Assembly (NCBI RefSeq): GCF_025060755.1
Contig: NZ_JANYUY010000060.1
Span: 1-46,521 of the forward strand
Origin: Paenibacillus doosanensis
Lineage (GTDB): Bacteria > Bacillota > Bacilli > Paenibacillales > NBRC-103111
Length of the DNA stretch: 46,521 nt
Direction: 5' to 3'
The notes under the pieces are model-generated. The model made no database searches, had not been told where the DNA came from, and saw only the letters and a program-made list of their open reading frames with translations. Within the stretch, counting starts at the first letter, position 1. Every line of letters begins with the position of its first letter. Both the position numbers and the translations under genes were made by a program. Positions 9,322 to 17,305 of this stretch are shown piece by piece.

Positions 9322-10833
9322 ATGCCATTATATTGGGGAGATTTGCACAATCATTGCGGAATCAGCTACGGCTTCGGAGGCTTGGAGAATGCGCTGCGTG
9401 CGGCCCGGGGGCAGCTGGATTTCGTCGCTATCATCGGCCACGCATCGTGGTACGACATGCCGGCCCGCACCGAGGGGCTGGAATATTTGGTCGATTTTCA
9501 CAAGGAAGGCTTCGCCAAGCTGAAGGGCCATTGGGACCAAGTAAGGGAAACGGTGAAGAGCTTTAACGTGCCGGGGGAATTCGTAACGTTCCAAGGCTAC
9601 GAAGCGCATTCGAGCCAGTACGGGGACCATCATTTCGTGTCGCCTGACGATGATCTGCCTTTGGGCGAGGGAGAGTCGCCGGCCGCCATCGTCCGGAAGC
9701 TGGCGCCGCGCCGGGTTATCGCCGTACCGCATCATGTCGGCTATACGCCTGGCTATCGCGGCGGCAACTGGGACAGCTTCGATCCGGCGATCAGTCCGAT
9801 TGTCGAAGTGTATTCGAAGCATGGCAGCGGCATGTCGGACCAAGGCTTATATCCATATTATCATGACATGGGGCCGCGCGATTCGCGCAGCAGCGTGTAC
9901 GAGGCTTTGCGGCGCAAGCACCGCTTCGGGTTTGTCGGCTCGACCGACCATCATGCCGGCTATCCGGGTTCCTACGGGGACGGGCGGCTGGCGGTGATGG
10001 CCGACGAGAAGACGCGGGAATCGATCTGGGAAGCCATTTTGGCGCGCAGAACGTATGCGGTTACCGGGGATAAAATCGCCTGCCGCTTTACGATGAACGG
10101 TCTGCCGATGGGCAGCGAGGCTAAAGCAATCGAGCGGCGGTTCGAGCTTGATGTGACGGCCTGCGACCAGATCGATAAAATCGTCGTCTACAAAAATTTG
10201 CGCCCTTGGCAAATCGTAAACGGCGAATCGCTTCTGCTCAGCGGATCGAGCCGGTCCCGCGAAGCCGGAGCCGGAGTCTATAAAGTCAGAGTGGAAATGG
10301 GCTGGGGCGACAGCAAAAACGGCTTTTTCTGGAACGGGGCCGCCGATGTCGGCGGGGGCAGACTGCTCTCCGTAGAGACCTGCTTCCGCGGCCGCAGCGT
10401 GCTGGCTCCAACGCCGGAGATGAAGGACGATCCTTCGATGAATGCGATCGGCAACGAGCTGATCCGCCAAACGGACACTTCCGTAGAGTGGAGCTGCACG
10501 ACCTTTAAAAACCCGACGACGATGCATTCCCATACGGCTGCGCTCATTTTGGAGATCGAGGGCAGCGAAGCGTCGCAGGTGCGCGTACAGTTAAACGGCG
10601 TCGAGCTTACGGCGACGATAGGCGAACTGCTCGCAGGCAACCGGACGAAGCATTTGAAGCCTTACAATTCCGAAGCGATGGTGCTTCAGCGGGCCGTGCC
10701 GCAGCATGCTTATACGGTAAAAGAAGCGTGGACGGATACGGAGGCCGAATCGGAATGCGACGTATATCATGTCGAGATTAGGCAAATGAACGGCCAATGC
10801 GCCTTTATCTCGCCGATCTACGCTTTATCTTAA
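9322..10833 (+). CDS. DUF3604 / PHP-like metal-dependent protein
   Basis: A 503-residue protein starting YWGDLHNHCG (His9, His11), the metal-binding opening of PHP-type hydrolases, with further candidate ligands at FQGYEAHS, AVPHHVGY and GSTDHHAG. These are typical of DUF3604 proteins, which have a PHP-like TIM-barrel core and often sit beside sulfatases and polysaccharide lyases, but whose reaction is not settled to my knowledge. No signal peptide, so a cytosolic metal-dependent hydrolase is the likely role. The C-terminal half (about residue 260 onward) looks like a beta-rich domain. The ATG at 9322 follows AGGAGAGG. It sits 40 bp before the sulfatase gene, implying joint expression. Confidence 0.8.
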   Translation: MPLYWGDLHNHCGISYGFGGLENALRAARGQLDFVAIIGHASWYDMPARTEGLEYLVDFHKEGFAKLKGHWDQVRETVKSFNVPGEFVTFQGYEAHSSQYGDHHFVSPDDDLPLGEGESPAAIVRKLAPRRVIAVPHHVGYTPGYRGGNWDSFDPAISPIVEVYSKHGSGMSDQGLYPYYHDMGPRDSRSSVYEALRRKHRFGFVGSTDHHAGYPGSYGDGRLAVMADEKTRESIWEAILARRTYAVTGDKIACRFTMNGLPMGSEAKAIERRFELDVTACDQIDKIVVYKNLRPWQIVNGESLLLSGSSRSREAGAGVYKVRVEMGWGDSKNGFFWNGAADVGGGRLLSVETCFRGRSVLAPTPEMKDDPSMNAIGNELIRQTDTSVEWSCTTFKNPTTMHSHTAALILEIEGSEASQVRVQLNGVELTATIGELLAGNRTKHLKPYNSEAMVLQRAVPQHAYTVKEAWTDTEAESECDVYHVEIRQMNGQCAFISPIYALS

Positions 10834-10872
10834 TTTGAAATCCATCTGCGAAAAATCAAGGAGGATGCGAAC

Positions 10873-12275
10873 GTGAGCCGACCGAACATCTTATTTATCA
10901 TGAGCGATGACCATGCCGCTCATGCGATGAGCTGCTACGGCAGCCGAATCAATCAAACGCCGAATTTGGACCGGATCGCCGAAGGGGGGATGCGATTTGA
11001 CAACTGCTTTTGCACCAACTCGATCTGCGCTCCGAGCCGGGCGACGATTTTGACCGGACTGTACAATCACTTGAACGGAGTTCAGACGCTCGGAGATAAG
11101 CTTGACGGACGTCAGCAGACCGTATCCAAGCTGCTGCAGCAAGGCGGCTACCAGACCGCGATTATCGGCAAGTGGCATCTGGGCCACGGCAGCGACAGCG
11201 ATCCTACGGGGTTCGATTACTGGAACGTGCTGCCCGGCCAAGGGGATTACCATCAGCCGACCTTTATCGAGATGGGGACGGAAAAGCAGTATGAAGGCTA
11301 TGTAACCGATATTATTACGGACCGGTCCATCGCTTGGATTACGGAGCGCGATAAGGATCGCCCGTTCTTCCTGATGTGCCATCACAAAGCTCCGCATCGC
11401 CCGTGGCTGCCGGATGAGAACACGCTCATCTGTACGAGGACATCGACATTCCGGAGCCGCCGACGTTCGACGACGATTACAGCAACCGCGCCGCCGCAGC
11501 CGAAGCGGCGATCATGCGGATCGAGCGCGACCTGAAGAAGCGCGACTTGAAGATCGATCCGCCGGAGGGTTTGACCGGGAAGGAGCTCAAGAGCTGGAAG
11601 TATCAGCGCTACATCAAAGATTATTTACGCTGCGTGGCCTCGATCGACGATAATGTGGGACGGCTGCTGGATACGCTGGATGCGGAAGGCATCGCCGACG
11701 ATACGATCGTCATTTATACGTCCGATCAAGGCTTTTTCCTGGGCGACCACGGCTGGTTCGACAAGCGCTTCATGTACGAAGAGTCGCTGCGCATGCCGTT
11801 CATCGTCCGCTACCCGCGCGAAATTCAGCCGGGCTCGGTTCAGGATGCGATGGCGCTGAATACCGACTTCGCTCCGACGTTTCTAGATTATGCGGGGCTG
11901 CAGGCGCCGGAGCCGATGCAGGGCGTCAGCTTGCGCCCGCTTATGCAAGGGAGTGTGCCGGAGGGCTGGCGCACCTCGATGTACTACCGGTACTGGATGC
12001 ATCTTGGCGAGCACGGCGTATACGCCCATTACGGTCTGCGCACGCATGAATATAAATTGATCTACTACTATGCCGACGCGCTGGGCGCTACCGACGCCGT
12101 CGACGATCCGAAGCCGCCGGAATGGGAATTGTTCGACCTGCGCAGCGACAGCCATGAAATGAACAACGTATACGCCGATCCGGCCTATGCCGATACGGTG
12201 AAACAGCTGACGGAGGAGCTGCACCGGCTGCAGCTTGAGGTCAAAGATACGCCTTATACGGCCGGCGTCCGGTAG
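10873..12275 (+). pseudogene. Type I sulfatase, Cys-type, split by a one-base deletion
   Basis: The N-terminal part (10873 to about 11420, GTG start after AAGGAGG) reads [14 protein letters not shown] with metal-binding Asp12/Asp13 and the modification signature CAPSR, where Cys52 would be converted to formylglycine. The frame is then lost: from about 11421 the sulfatase sequence continues in another frame ([17 protein letters not shown]) and runs to 12275 with TSDQGFFLGDHGWFDKR and the usual C-terminal region. Restoring one base between 11420 and 11421 would give [12 protein letters not shown] and one 467-residue protein of normal sulfatase length. The mutation is either a real inactivating lesion or a sequencing error. 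[14 protein letters not shown] resembles glucosamine 6-sulfatase-like enzymes, but the specificity is uncertain. No formylglycine-generating enzyme or anaerobic sulfatase maturase is in the window. Confidence 0.88.
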
Positions 12276-12380
12276 TATAAGGCGCTGAACGCGGCCGCTC
12301 GTCTTGGAATGACTTCGATCAACGTTTTTCTCAACTTGCGTTTTACAGAAATTGGATGATGCCAATGGGGAGGGGAAAGC

Positions 12381-13697
12381 ATGAGAAGAAAAGCAGGGGC
12401 GGCCGTACTGTCCGCCGTCATCGCCGCCACGATGATATCGGCATGCAGCAAGCAGGAGGCGGCCAACAACGCGCCGGCCGGCGAAGAGCAGCACGAGCCG
12501 GTGACGCTCAAATTTTATACCGGCGACAAGGATTATGAACAGAAGTTCCGCACCGAGGTAGAGGCGAAGGTGAAGGAGAAATACCCTTACATTTCGTTCG
12601 AGTTCCAGGGGGCCGATCAGGGCAAGGAGATTCAGGATTTGGTGCTTGCCGGCGACAGCCCGGACATTTATTACCAGGGCATTTCCGCGCTCAATGAGAA
12701 GCTGGTCAAGTTTAATCTTCAATATGACTTGACGGATCTGATCAAGCAATCGAATTTCGACCTGGATCGGATCGATCCGGCCTATCTCGATATTATCAAG
12801 AACGCTTCGGCCAGCTACGGCGCCGGGCTGTATGGGCTTCCCGTCAATACGTTTACGCCTGTGCTCTATTACAATAAGGACATATTCGATAAATTCGGGA
12901 TTGCTTATCCGAAGGACGGAATGACCTGGGACGATGCGTACGCGCTCGCCGAGAAGCTGACCCGTTACGAGGACGGCGTGCAGTATCGCGGCATGACGAT
13001 GAATTTCATTTATTTGCTGGATAATAACCAGCTCGGAGCGCCTTACTTGCATCTGTCCGAGGATCGGTCCGACGTCAATACCGACGCCTGGAAATCGATC
13101 TTTACGACGTTAACCCGGTTTTACCGGTTTCCGATGAACGCGCCGATGGACGAGCGCAGCCGGGTGAAGGAGGTAGCCAGCTTCGTCAAAGACCGCGTAT
13201 CCGCGATGCATGCGGATGTGACGGCGGCGGCCGAGAGCTTCCCGGACGATTTCACCAATTGGGATATGGTATCTCTGCCTACGATGAAGGAAGCTCCGGG
13301 CACGAACGCGCAGATTAACCCGCGCTTCTATTACTTGATCAGCGCCAGCAAGCATAAGGAGGAAGCGTTCAAGGTGCTGCAATTCGTGCTGTCCGACGAG
13401 ATGCAGATGCAGGCCAGCAAATCGGGCAAGGCGACGGTGCTGAAAAATCCGGCGATTCAGCAGGCGTTCGGCCAAGAATTCTCCATGCTGAAGGGCAAGC
13501 ATACGGAAGCGCTGTACGTCAATAAGCCGGTCAAAGCCCAGCCGGCCCGGGATTCGAAGCTGGTCACCGTTCCGGTAACGACTCCGCTGAACAAAGAATT
13601 CAATAACGTGCTTACCGGTAAAAAAGACGTGAACACCGCGCTGCGCGATCTGGAAGAAACGCTGAACAAGGCGATTTTGGCCGAACAGAAAAAATAA
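12381..13697 (+). CDS. ABC-transporter solute-binding lipoprotein, family 1 type (paralogue 2 of 3)
   Basis: A 438-residue lipoprotein with lipobox ISAC (Cys22) and a short charged linker. It shares YYNKDIFDKFGIAYPKDGMTW with the proteins at 3672 and 15138, and also the C-terminal pattern of a glycan-type binding protein. The ATG at 12381 follows GGGGAGGGG. It lies directly after the broken sulfatase and before an oxidoreductase. As for the other two paralogues, no permease is adjacent. Outside the shared block the three differ considerably, so they may bind different oligosaccharides of the same polymer (inference). Confidence 0.88.
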   Translation: MRRKAGAAVLSAVIAATMISACSKQEAANNAPAGEEQHEPVTLKFYTGDKDYEQKFRTEVEAKVKEKYPYISFEFQGADQGKEIQDLVLAGDSPDIYYQGISALNEKLVKFNLQYDLTDLIKQSNFDLDRIDPAYLDIIKNASASYGAGLYGLPVNTFTPVLYYNKDIFDKFGIAYPKDGMTWDDAYALAEKLTRYEDGVQYRGMTMNFIYLLDNNQLGAPYLHLSEDRSDVNTDAWKSIFTTLTRFYRFPMNAPMDERSRVKEVASFVKDRVSAMHADVTAAAESFPDDFTNWDMVSLPTMKEAPGTNAQINPRFYYLISASKHKEEAFKVLQFVLSDEMQMQASKSGKATVLKNPAIQQAFGQEFSMLKGKHTEALYVNKPVKAQPARDSKLVTVPVTTPLNKEFNNVLTGKKDVNTALRDLEETLNKAILAEQKK

Positions 13698-13793
13698 GCG
13701 CGCTTAAAAGCATGATAAACAAGCGACCGCAGGACACGACGAAATCACGATCCTTTTAAACGCTGCTTACATACGACTGGAGGCGACACCGAA

Positions 13794-15116
13794 TTGAACG
13801 ATACCGTCAAAGGCAATCCGAACGATCAGACGAAGGCGGGCTCGGAGCGGCCCGTTACCGCCGTCATCGTAGGCGCGGGGCACCGGAGCTTAATCTATGC
13901 TTCCTATGCCCGGCGTCATCCCGGCAGCTTCCGTATTACGGGTGTGGTCGATCCCGATCCGGAACGGAGACAGCGGACGGCCGAGGCGTTTCGGCTGCCT
14001 CCGGAAGCCTGTTTTGAATCTGTCGGGCAGCTGACGGCCGGTCCCCGGATAGCCGACGCGGCAATCAACGGGACGATGGACCGTCTGCATGTGGAGACGA
14101 CGCTGCCGCTGCTCGCCGCAGGATATGACGTGCTGCTGGAGAAGCCTATAGCGACGACGGAGGAGCAGCTGCGCGAGCTTTACGTCAAGGCGCAGGAATG
14201 CGGGCGAATCGTTATGATCTGCCATGTATTGAGGTATGCGCCGTTTTACAGGGAAATCCGCAAGCGGATAGCGGCGGGCGACATCGGCGAAATCGTCAAC
14301 ATCCAAACCGCCGAACACGTCAGCTATCATCATATGGCCGCCTCTTACATCCGAGGCAAGTGGAATTCCCAAGAGAAATGCCAGTCTTCCATGCTGATGG
14401 CCAAATGCTGTCATGATCTTGATATTCTTACATGGATGACCGGCGGACTCAGGCCGCTCAGAGTCGGCAGCTTCGGCAGCCTGATGCAGTTCAAAGCGGA
14501 GCGCGCGCCCGAGGGCTCGGGAGAGCGGTGTCTGGCCGATTGCCGGATTGAAGCGGATTGCGCCTATTCCGCCCGCAAGCATTATATCGAGCAGAAGCGG
14601 TGGGGGTTTTACGTATGGGAGAACCAGCATCTCGGCGTCAAGTTGACCGAGGAAGAAAAGCTGGAATCGCTTCGCACTACGAATCCGTACGGCCGCTGCG
14701 TGTGGCGCTGCGATAACGACGTCGTCGATCATCAATCCGTCATGGTGGAGTTCGAGAACGGCAGCACGGCGACGCATAATATGATCGGCGCGACATCGCG
14801 TCCATGCCGGACGATCCATATCATCGGCACGCGCGGGGAAATCCAGGGGGTGCTGGAGGACGGCAGCTTCGTCGTCAGACATCCCGACCCGCGGGCAGGG
14901 CATCAGTATTCCGAGGAAAAAGTGACCGTCGACGTGACGGGCGACAGCCATGGAGGCGGGGATTTGCTGCTGGTGGAAGATTTCGTCCGCGTCCTGAGAG
15001 GGGAGCGGGCGTCGATATCGTCTACGCGGCTCGAACAGTCCATTTACGGACACGAAATCGGATTTGCGGCCGAGCGCTCCCGCACGGGGCACGCAACTGT
15101 GGAACTGGCCTATTAA
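13794..15116 (+). CDS. Gfo/Idh/MocA-family NAD(P)-dependent oxidoreductase
   Basis: A 440-residue cytosolic protein. The N-terminal Rossmann segment shows VIVGAGHRS (residues 25-32) with acidic Asp53 at the end of the second strand (VVDPD), as expected for NAD(H) binding, and EKP (116-118) with the family's catalytic Lys. The second half is the C-terminal alpha/beta domain, including CCHDLDILTWMTGG. Translation must start at TTG 13794, preceded by CTGGAGGCGA; no better in-frame ATG precedes the Rossmann motif. Members oxidise sugars, inositols or sugar acids; a few act as glycosidases (GH109), so a redox-assisted glycosidase is an alternative. Its place among lyases and binding proteins suggests action on a released uronate or amino sugar. 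Confidence 0.85.
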   Translation: MNDTVKGNPNDQTKAGSERPVTAVIVGAGHRSLIYASYARRHPGSFRITGVVDPDPERRQRTAEAFRLPPEACFESVGQLTAGPRIADAAINGTMDRLHVETTLPLLAAGYDVLLEKPIATTEEQLRELYVKAQECGRIVMICHVLRYAPFYREIRKRIAAGDIGEIVNIQTAEHVSYHHMAASYIRGKWNSQEKCQSSMLMAKCCHDLDILTWMTGGLRPLRVGSFGSLMQFKAERAPEGSGERCLADCRIEADCAYSARKHYIEQKRWGFYVWENQHLGVKLTEEEKLESLRTTNPYGRCVWRCDNDVVDHQSVMVEFENGSTATHNMIGATSRPCRTIHIIGTRGEIQGVLEDGSFVVRHPDPRAGHQYSEEKVTVDVTGDSHGGGDLLLVEDFVRVLRGERASISSTRLEQSIYGHEIGFAAERSRTGHATVELAY

Positions 15117-15137
15117 AACAAATAAAGGGGTATATCA

Positions 15138-16469
15138 ATGAAATCGTGGGTTCAAATGTCAGGAAAAATCATTATTGCTTCCACGCTGGCGGGGAGCTTG
15201 CTCGCCGGATGCAGCGGAGGCAAACAGGAAGGAGAAGGAGCAGGAGAATCGGGGAAACAAGAGCCTGTCGAGCTTGTCTTCTATCAGACCGGCAACGCGG
15301 ACTGGACGGAAGACGATTTTATGAACAATTACGGCAATTACATCAAGCAGAAGTTTCCGAATATTACGCCGAAATTCGTGCCGGTGCCGGCTTCCAAAAA
15401 CATGGACGGCTTGATTACCGGCGGCCAGCAGTTCGATATCCTTATTTTCTCGATCGGCCACACGCATCTGAATTTGATCCGCAATGAATTTCAGTACGAC
15501 ATCTCGGACTTAATTAAAAAGAAGAACGTCGATCTAAGTCGTTTCGAGCCGTTCACGATCGAGCAGCAGAAGGAAATTGCCGGCGGAGGCATTTACGGTT
15601 TGCCGCTGTCCAACACTTCTCCGGTTCTGATGTATAACAAGGACATTTTCGACAAATTCGGAGTGCCGTATCCGAAAGACGGCATGACGTGGGATGAGGT
15701 CTACGATCTTGCCAAGCAGCTGACGCGCAGCGATAACGGCACGCAGTATTACGGGTTCCTGGCGTCGCCGGAGCATATTTTGAAAACGAATCAGTTTTCG
15801 GCGCCGTTCGTCGATCCGAAAACGTTCAAGCCGATGTTCGACGATCCGAAGATGATGACTTTTCTGGATAACTTGAAGCGGTTCTACGAATTGATTCCGA
15901 CGACCGACGGCAAGCCGCTGGAAGGGGGCTTCTTCGCTTCCACCGCGCAGTCGAGAATGTTCTCCAAGGATAAGACGCTGGCGATGTGGTCGCATTTCTC
16001 GAACTCGGCGGTCAATTTCCCCGACGATCTGAACTGGGATTACGCTTCGCTGCCGTATTTCAAAGAGCTGGGCCAGGTAGGGCCGCAGGCGTATCCGGGC
16101 TATATATATATCAGCAAGACGAGCAAGCATAAGGACGAGGCGATGGATGTCATTCAGGCTTTGACTTCGGATGAGTTCCAGACGATCCGTTCCAAGATGG
16201 GAATCGAGACGGCGCTCAAAAATCCGGAGATTAAGAAAACGTTCGCTCAGGATTTGCCGAAATACAAAGGCAAAAACATTCAAGCGATCTTCCCGCAGCA
16301 GTACGCCGCTCCGGCCCCGCTGACCGAATACAACGATTTGGCCTGGAAACGGCTTAACGAAGCGTTCGGCGATATCGGAAGAGGCAAGAAGGACATCGTG
16401 ACCGCGGTCAGAGATTCGTCGGAGCTGCTTGCCAAAGATATTCAGGCCGAGCAAACGAAAAAGAAGTAA
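15138..16469 (+). CDS. ABC-transporter solute-binding lipoprotein, family 1 type (paralogue 3 of 3)
   Basis: A 443-residue lipoprotein, lipobox LAGC (Cys25), followed by a Gly/Glu-rich linker. It contains MYNKDIFDKFGVPYPKDGMT, the block common to the three paralogues, and the sequence LTRSDNGTQYYGF after it. ATG 15138 follows AAAGGGG, 21 bp after the oxidoreductase, so the two are probably cotranscribed. It is the last gene of the cluster; a strong terminator follows at 16541. No permease is present downstream. Confidence 0.88.
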   Translation: MKSWVQMSGKIIIASTLAGSLLAGCSGGKQEGEGAGESGKQEPVELVFYQTGNADWTEDDFMNNYGNYIKQKFPNITPKFVPVPASKNMDGLITGGQQFDILIFSIGHTHLNLIRNEFQYDISDLIKKKNVDLSRFEPFTIEQQKEIAGGGIYGLPLSNTSPVLMYNKDIFDKFGVPYPKDGMTWDEVYDLAKQLTRSDNGTQYYGFLASPEHILKTNQFSAPFVDPKTFKPMFDDPKMMTFLDNLKRFYELIPTTDGKPLEGGFFASTAQSRMFSKDKTLAMWSHFSNSAVNFPDDLNWDYASLPYFKELGQVGPQAYPGYIYISKTSKHKDEAMDVIQALTSDEFQTIRSKMGIETALKNPEIKKTFAQDLPKYKGKNIQAIFPQQYAAPAPLTEYNDLAWKRLNEAFGDIGRGKKDIVTAVRDSSELLAKDIQAEQTKKK

Positions 16470-16540
16470 GGCGGAGCCGGACTAGAAGCACGGTGAATAA
16501 TTCCGAAACATATGGCCTAGGGGCCGCATAGCAAGGGGAA

Positions 16541-16573
16541 AGGCGTCTGTCCGCGAGGGACGGACGCCTTTTT
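16541..16573 (+). terminator. Strong intrinsic terminator closing the degradation cluster
   Basis: GGCGTCTGTCC pairs with GGACGGACGCC (one G-U pair) around a GCGAG-containing loop, followed by TTTTT. It lies 72 bp after the third solute-binding protein gene. Confidence 0.9.
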
Positions 16574-16861
16574 GCCGATAGTTGTATCTGGCGTTTGCGC
16601 CGGCGATTGCACAATCCCTTCGCATGTACTGATCGGGGGAACCTGTCACTTGACCCGATCGCCAGGGGCGTTGCTATTGCTGCGGGCAGTGTTGCTTGCT
16701 TGCCGTTTTGCCGCAGCGGGAAGGATCAAGCAGCGTTATGGCTTCTACAGTTTCCTGGCCGTGATTAAATTCGGGCTAAAACGACGATCTTTTTATGCTT
16801 TTTGTGGAAAATGAAGAGGGAAATTTTCGATTTTAATGACGAACTTGCGTTTTTGATGATA
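16574..16861. other. Intergenic spacer, nothing recognised
   Basis: Between the terminator and the lyase promoter. Short open frames exist on both strands but lack ribosome-binding sites or recognisable products. Confidence 0.5.
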
Positions 16862-16889
16862 TTCACACCGCCGATTGCGGCTGTATAAT
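16862..16889 (+). promoter_or_regulatory. Predicted sigma-A promoter of the PL6 surface lyase gene
   Basis: TTCACA (16862-16867) and a perfect TATAAT (16884-16889) are separated by 16 bp. A start near 16896 would give a leader of about 410 nt before the ATG at 17306, unusually long for a gene without an evident riboswitch. Confidence 0.6.
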
Positions 16890-17064
16890 GGCTACGGTGC
16901 GTGGCGAGACTGCACGGCGCTCTGCCGCTCAGGCCGGCGGAACAAGCGCGGTCAGCACGCCTTATCCGCAAGCGAGAGCAATCTTGAGGGTATCTGAGAT
17001 TTATTATGCGGATATCTATTATAACGACAAGAGTTTGGAGGCGAATAAGAGTTGAAGGATCGAC

Positions 17065-17211
17065 ATGAGAAAAACTTTCACAACAACGTCAGCAATGTCG
17101 GCAGAAATCGCGATTAATGTCGTATTTGGCAGCAGGCGTTCGCACGGAATTTCTTTGCATTGGTGCGGCCTCGGACCTAACGTCAGGACGCCCCGCAAAC
17201 GTACCGTCTGA
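17065..17211 (+). CDS. Possible 48-residue leader peptide
   Basis: ATG at 17065 is preceded by GAAGGA at suitable spacing and the frame runs to TGA 17209-17211. The peptide is basic at its C-terminus (RTPRKRTV) and has no recognised domain. It lies inside the long leader of the lyase gene, so it could be a regulatory upstream frame, or chance. Confidence 0.25.
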   Translation: MRKTFTTTSAMSAEIAINVVFGSRRSHGISLHWCGLGPNVRTPRKRTV

Positions 17212-17261
17212 TACGGCTTGATCTTAACGGCTTCGCGCTTCTTGCGCCGGCCCCGCTTTGA

Positions 17262-17279
17262 AAGCTTCGATCGAAGCTT
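17262..17279. repeat. Perfect 18-bp palindrome, candidate operator
   Basis: AAGCTTCGATCGAAGCTT is exactly self-complementary. It ends 26 bp before the ATG of the surface lyase, just ahead of its ribosome-binding site, a position where a dimeric regulator or an mRNA hairpin could control expression. No T-tract follows, so it is not a terminator. Confidence 0.55.
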
Positions 17280-17305
17280 AATTCTAATGAATCCGAGGTG
17301 ACTTT

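Noticed and set aside
11400-11440. Programmed ribosomal frameshift in the sulfatase gene
   Set aside because: No slippery heptamer, internal Shine-Dalgarno site or stimulating stop codon is visible at the shift; a one-base deletion is simpler.
16572-16814. An 80-codon frame after the cluster terminator
   Set aside because: No ribosome-binding site or recognisable product; it overlaps the terminator tail.
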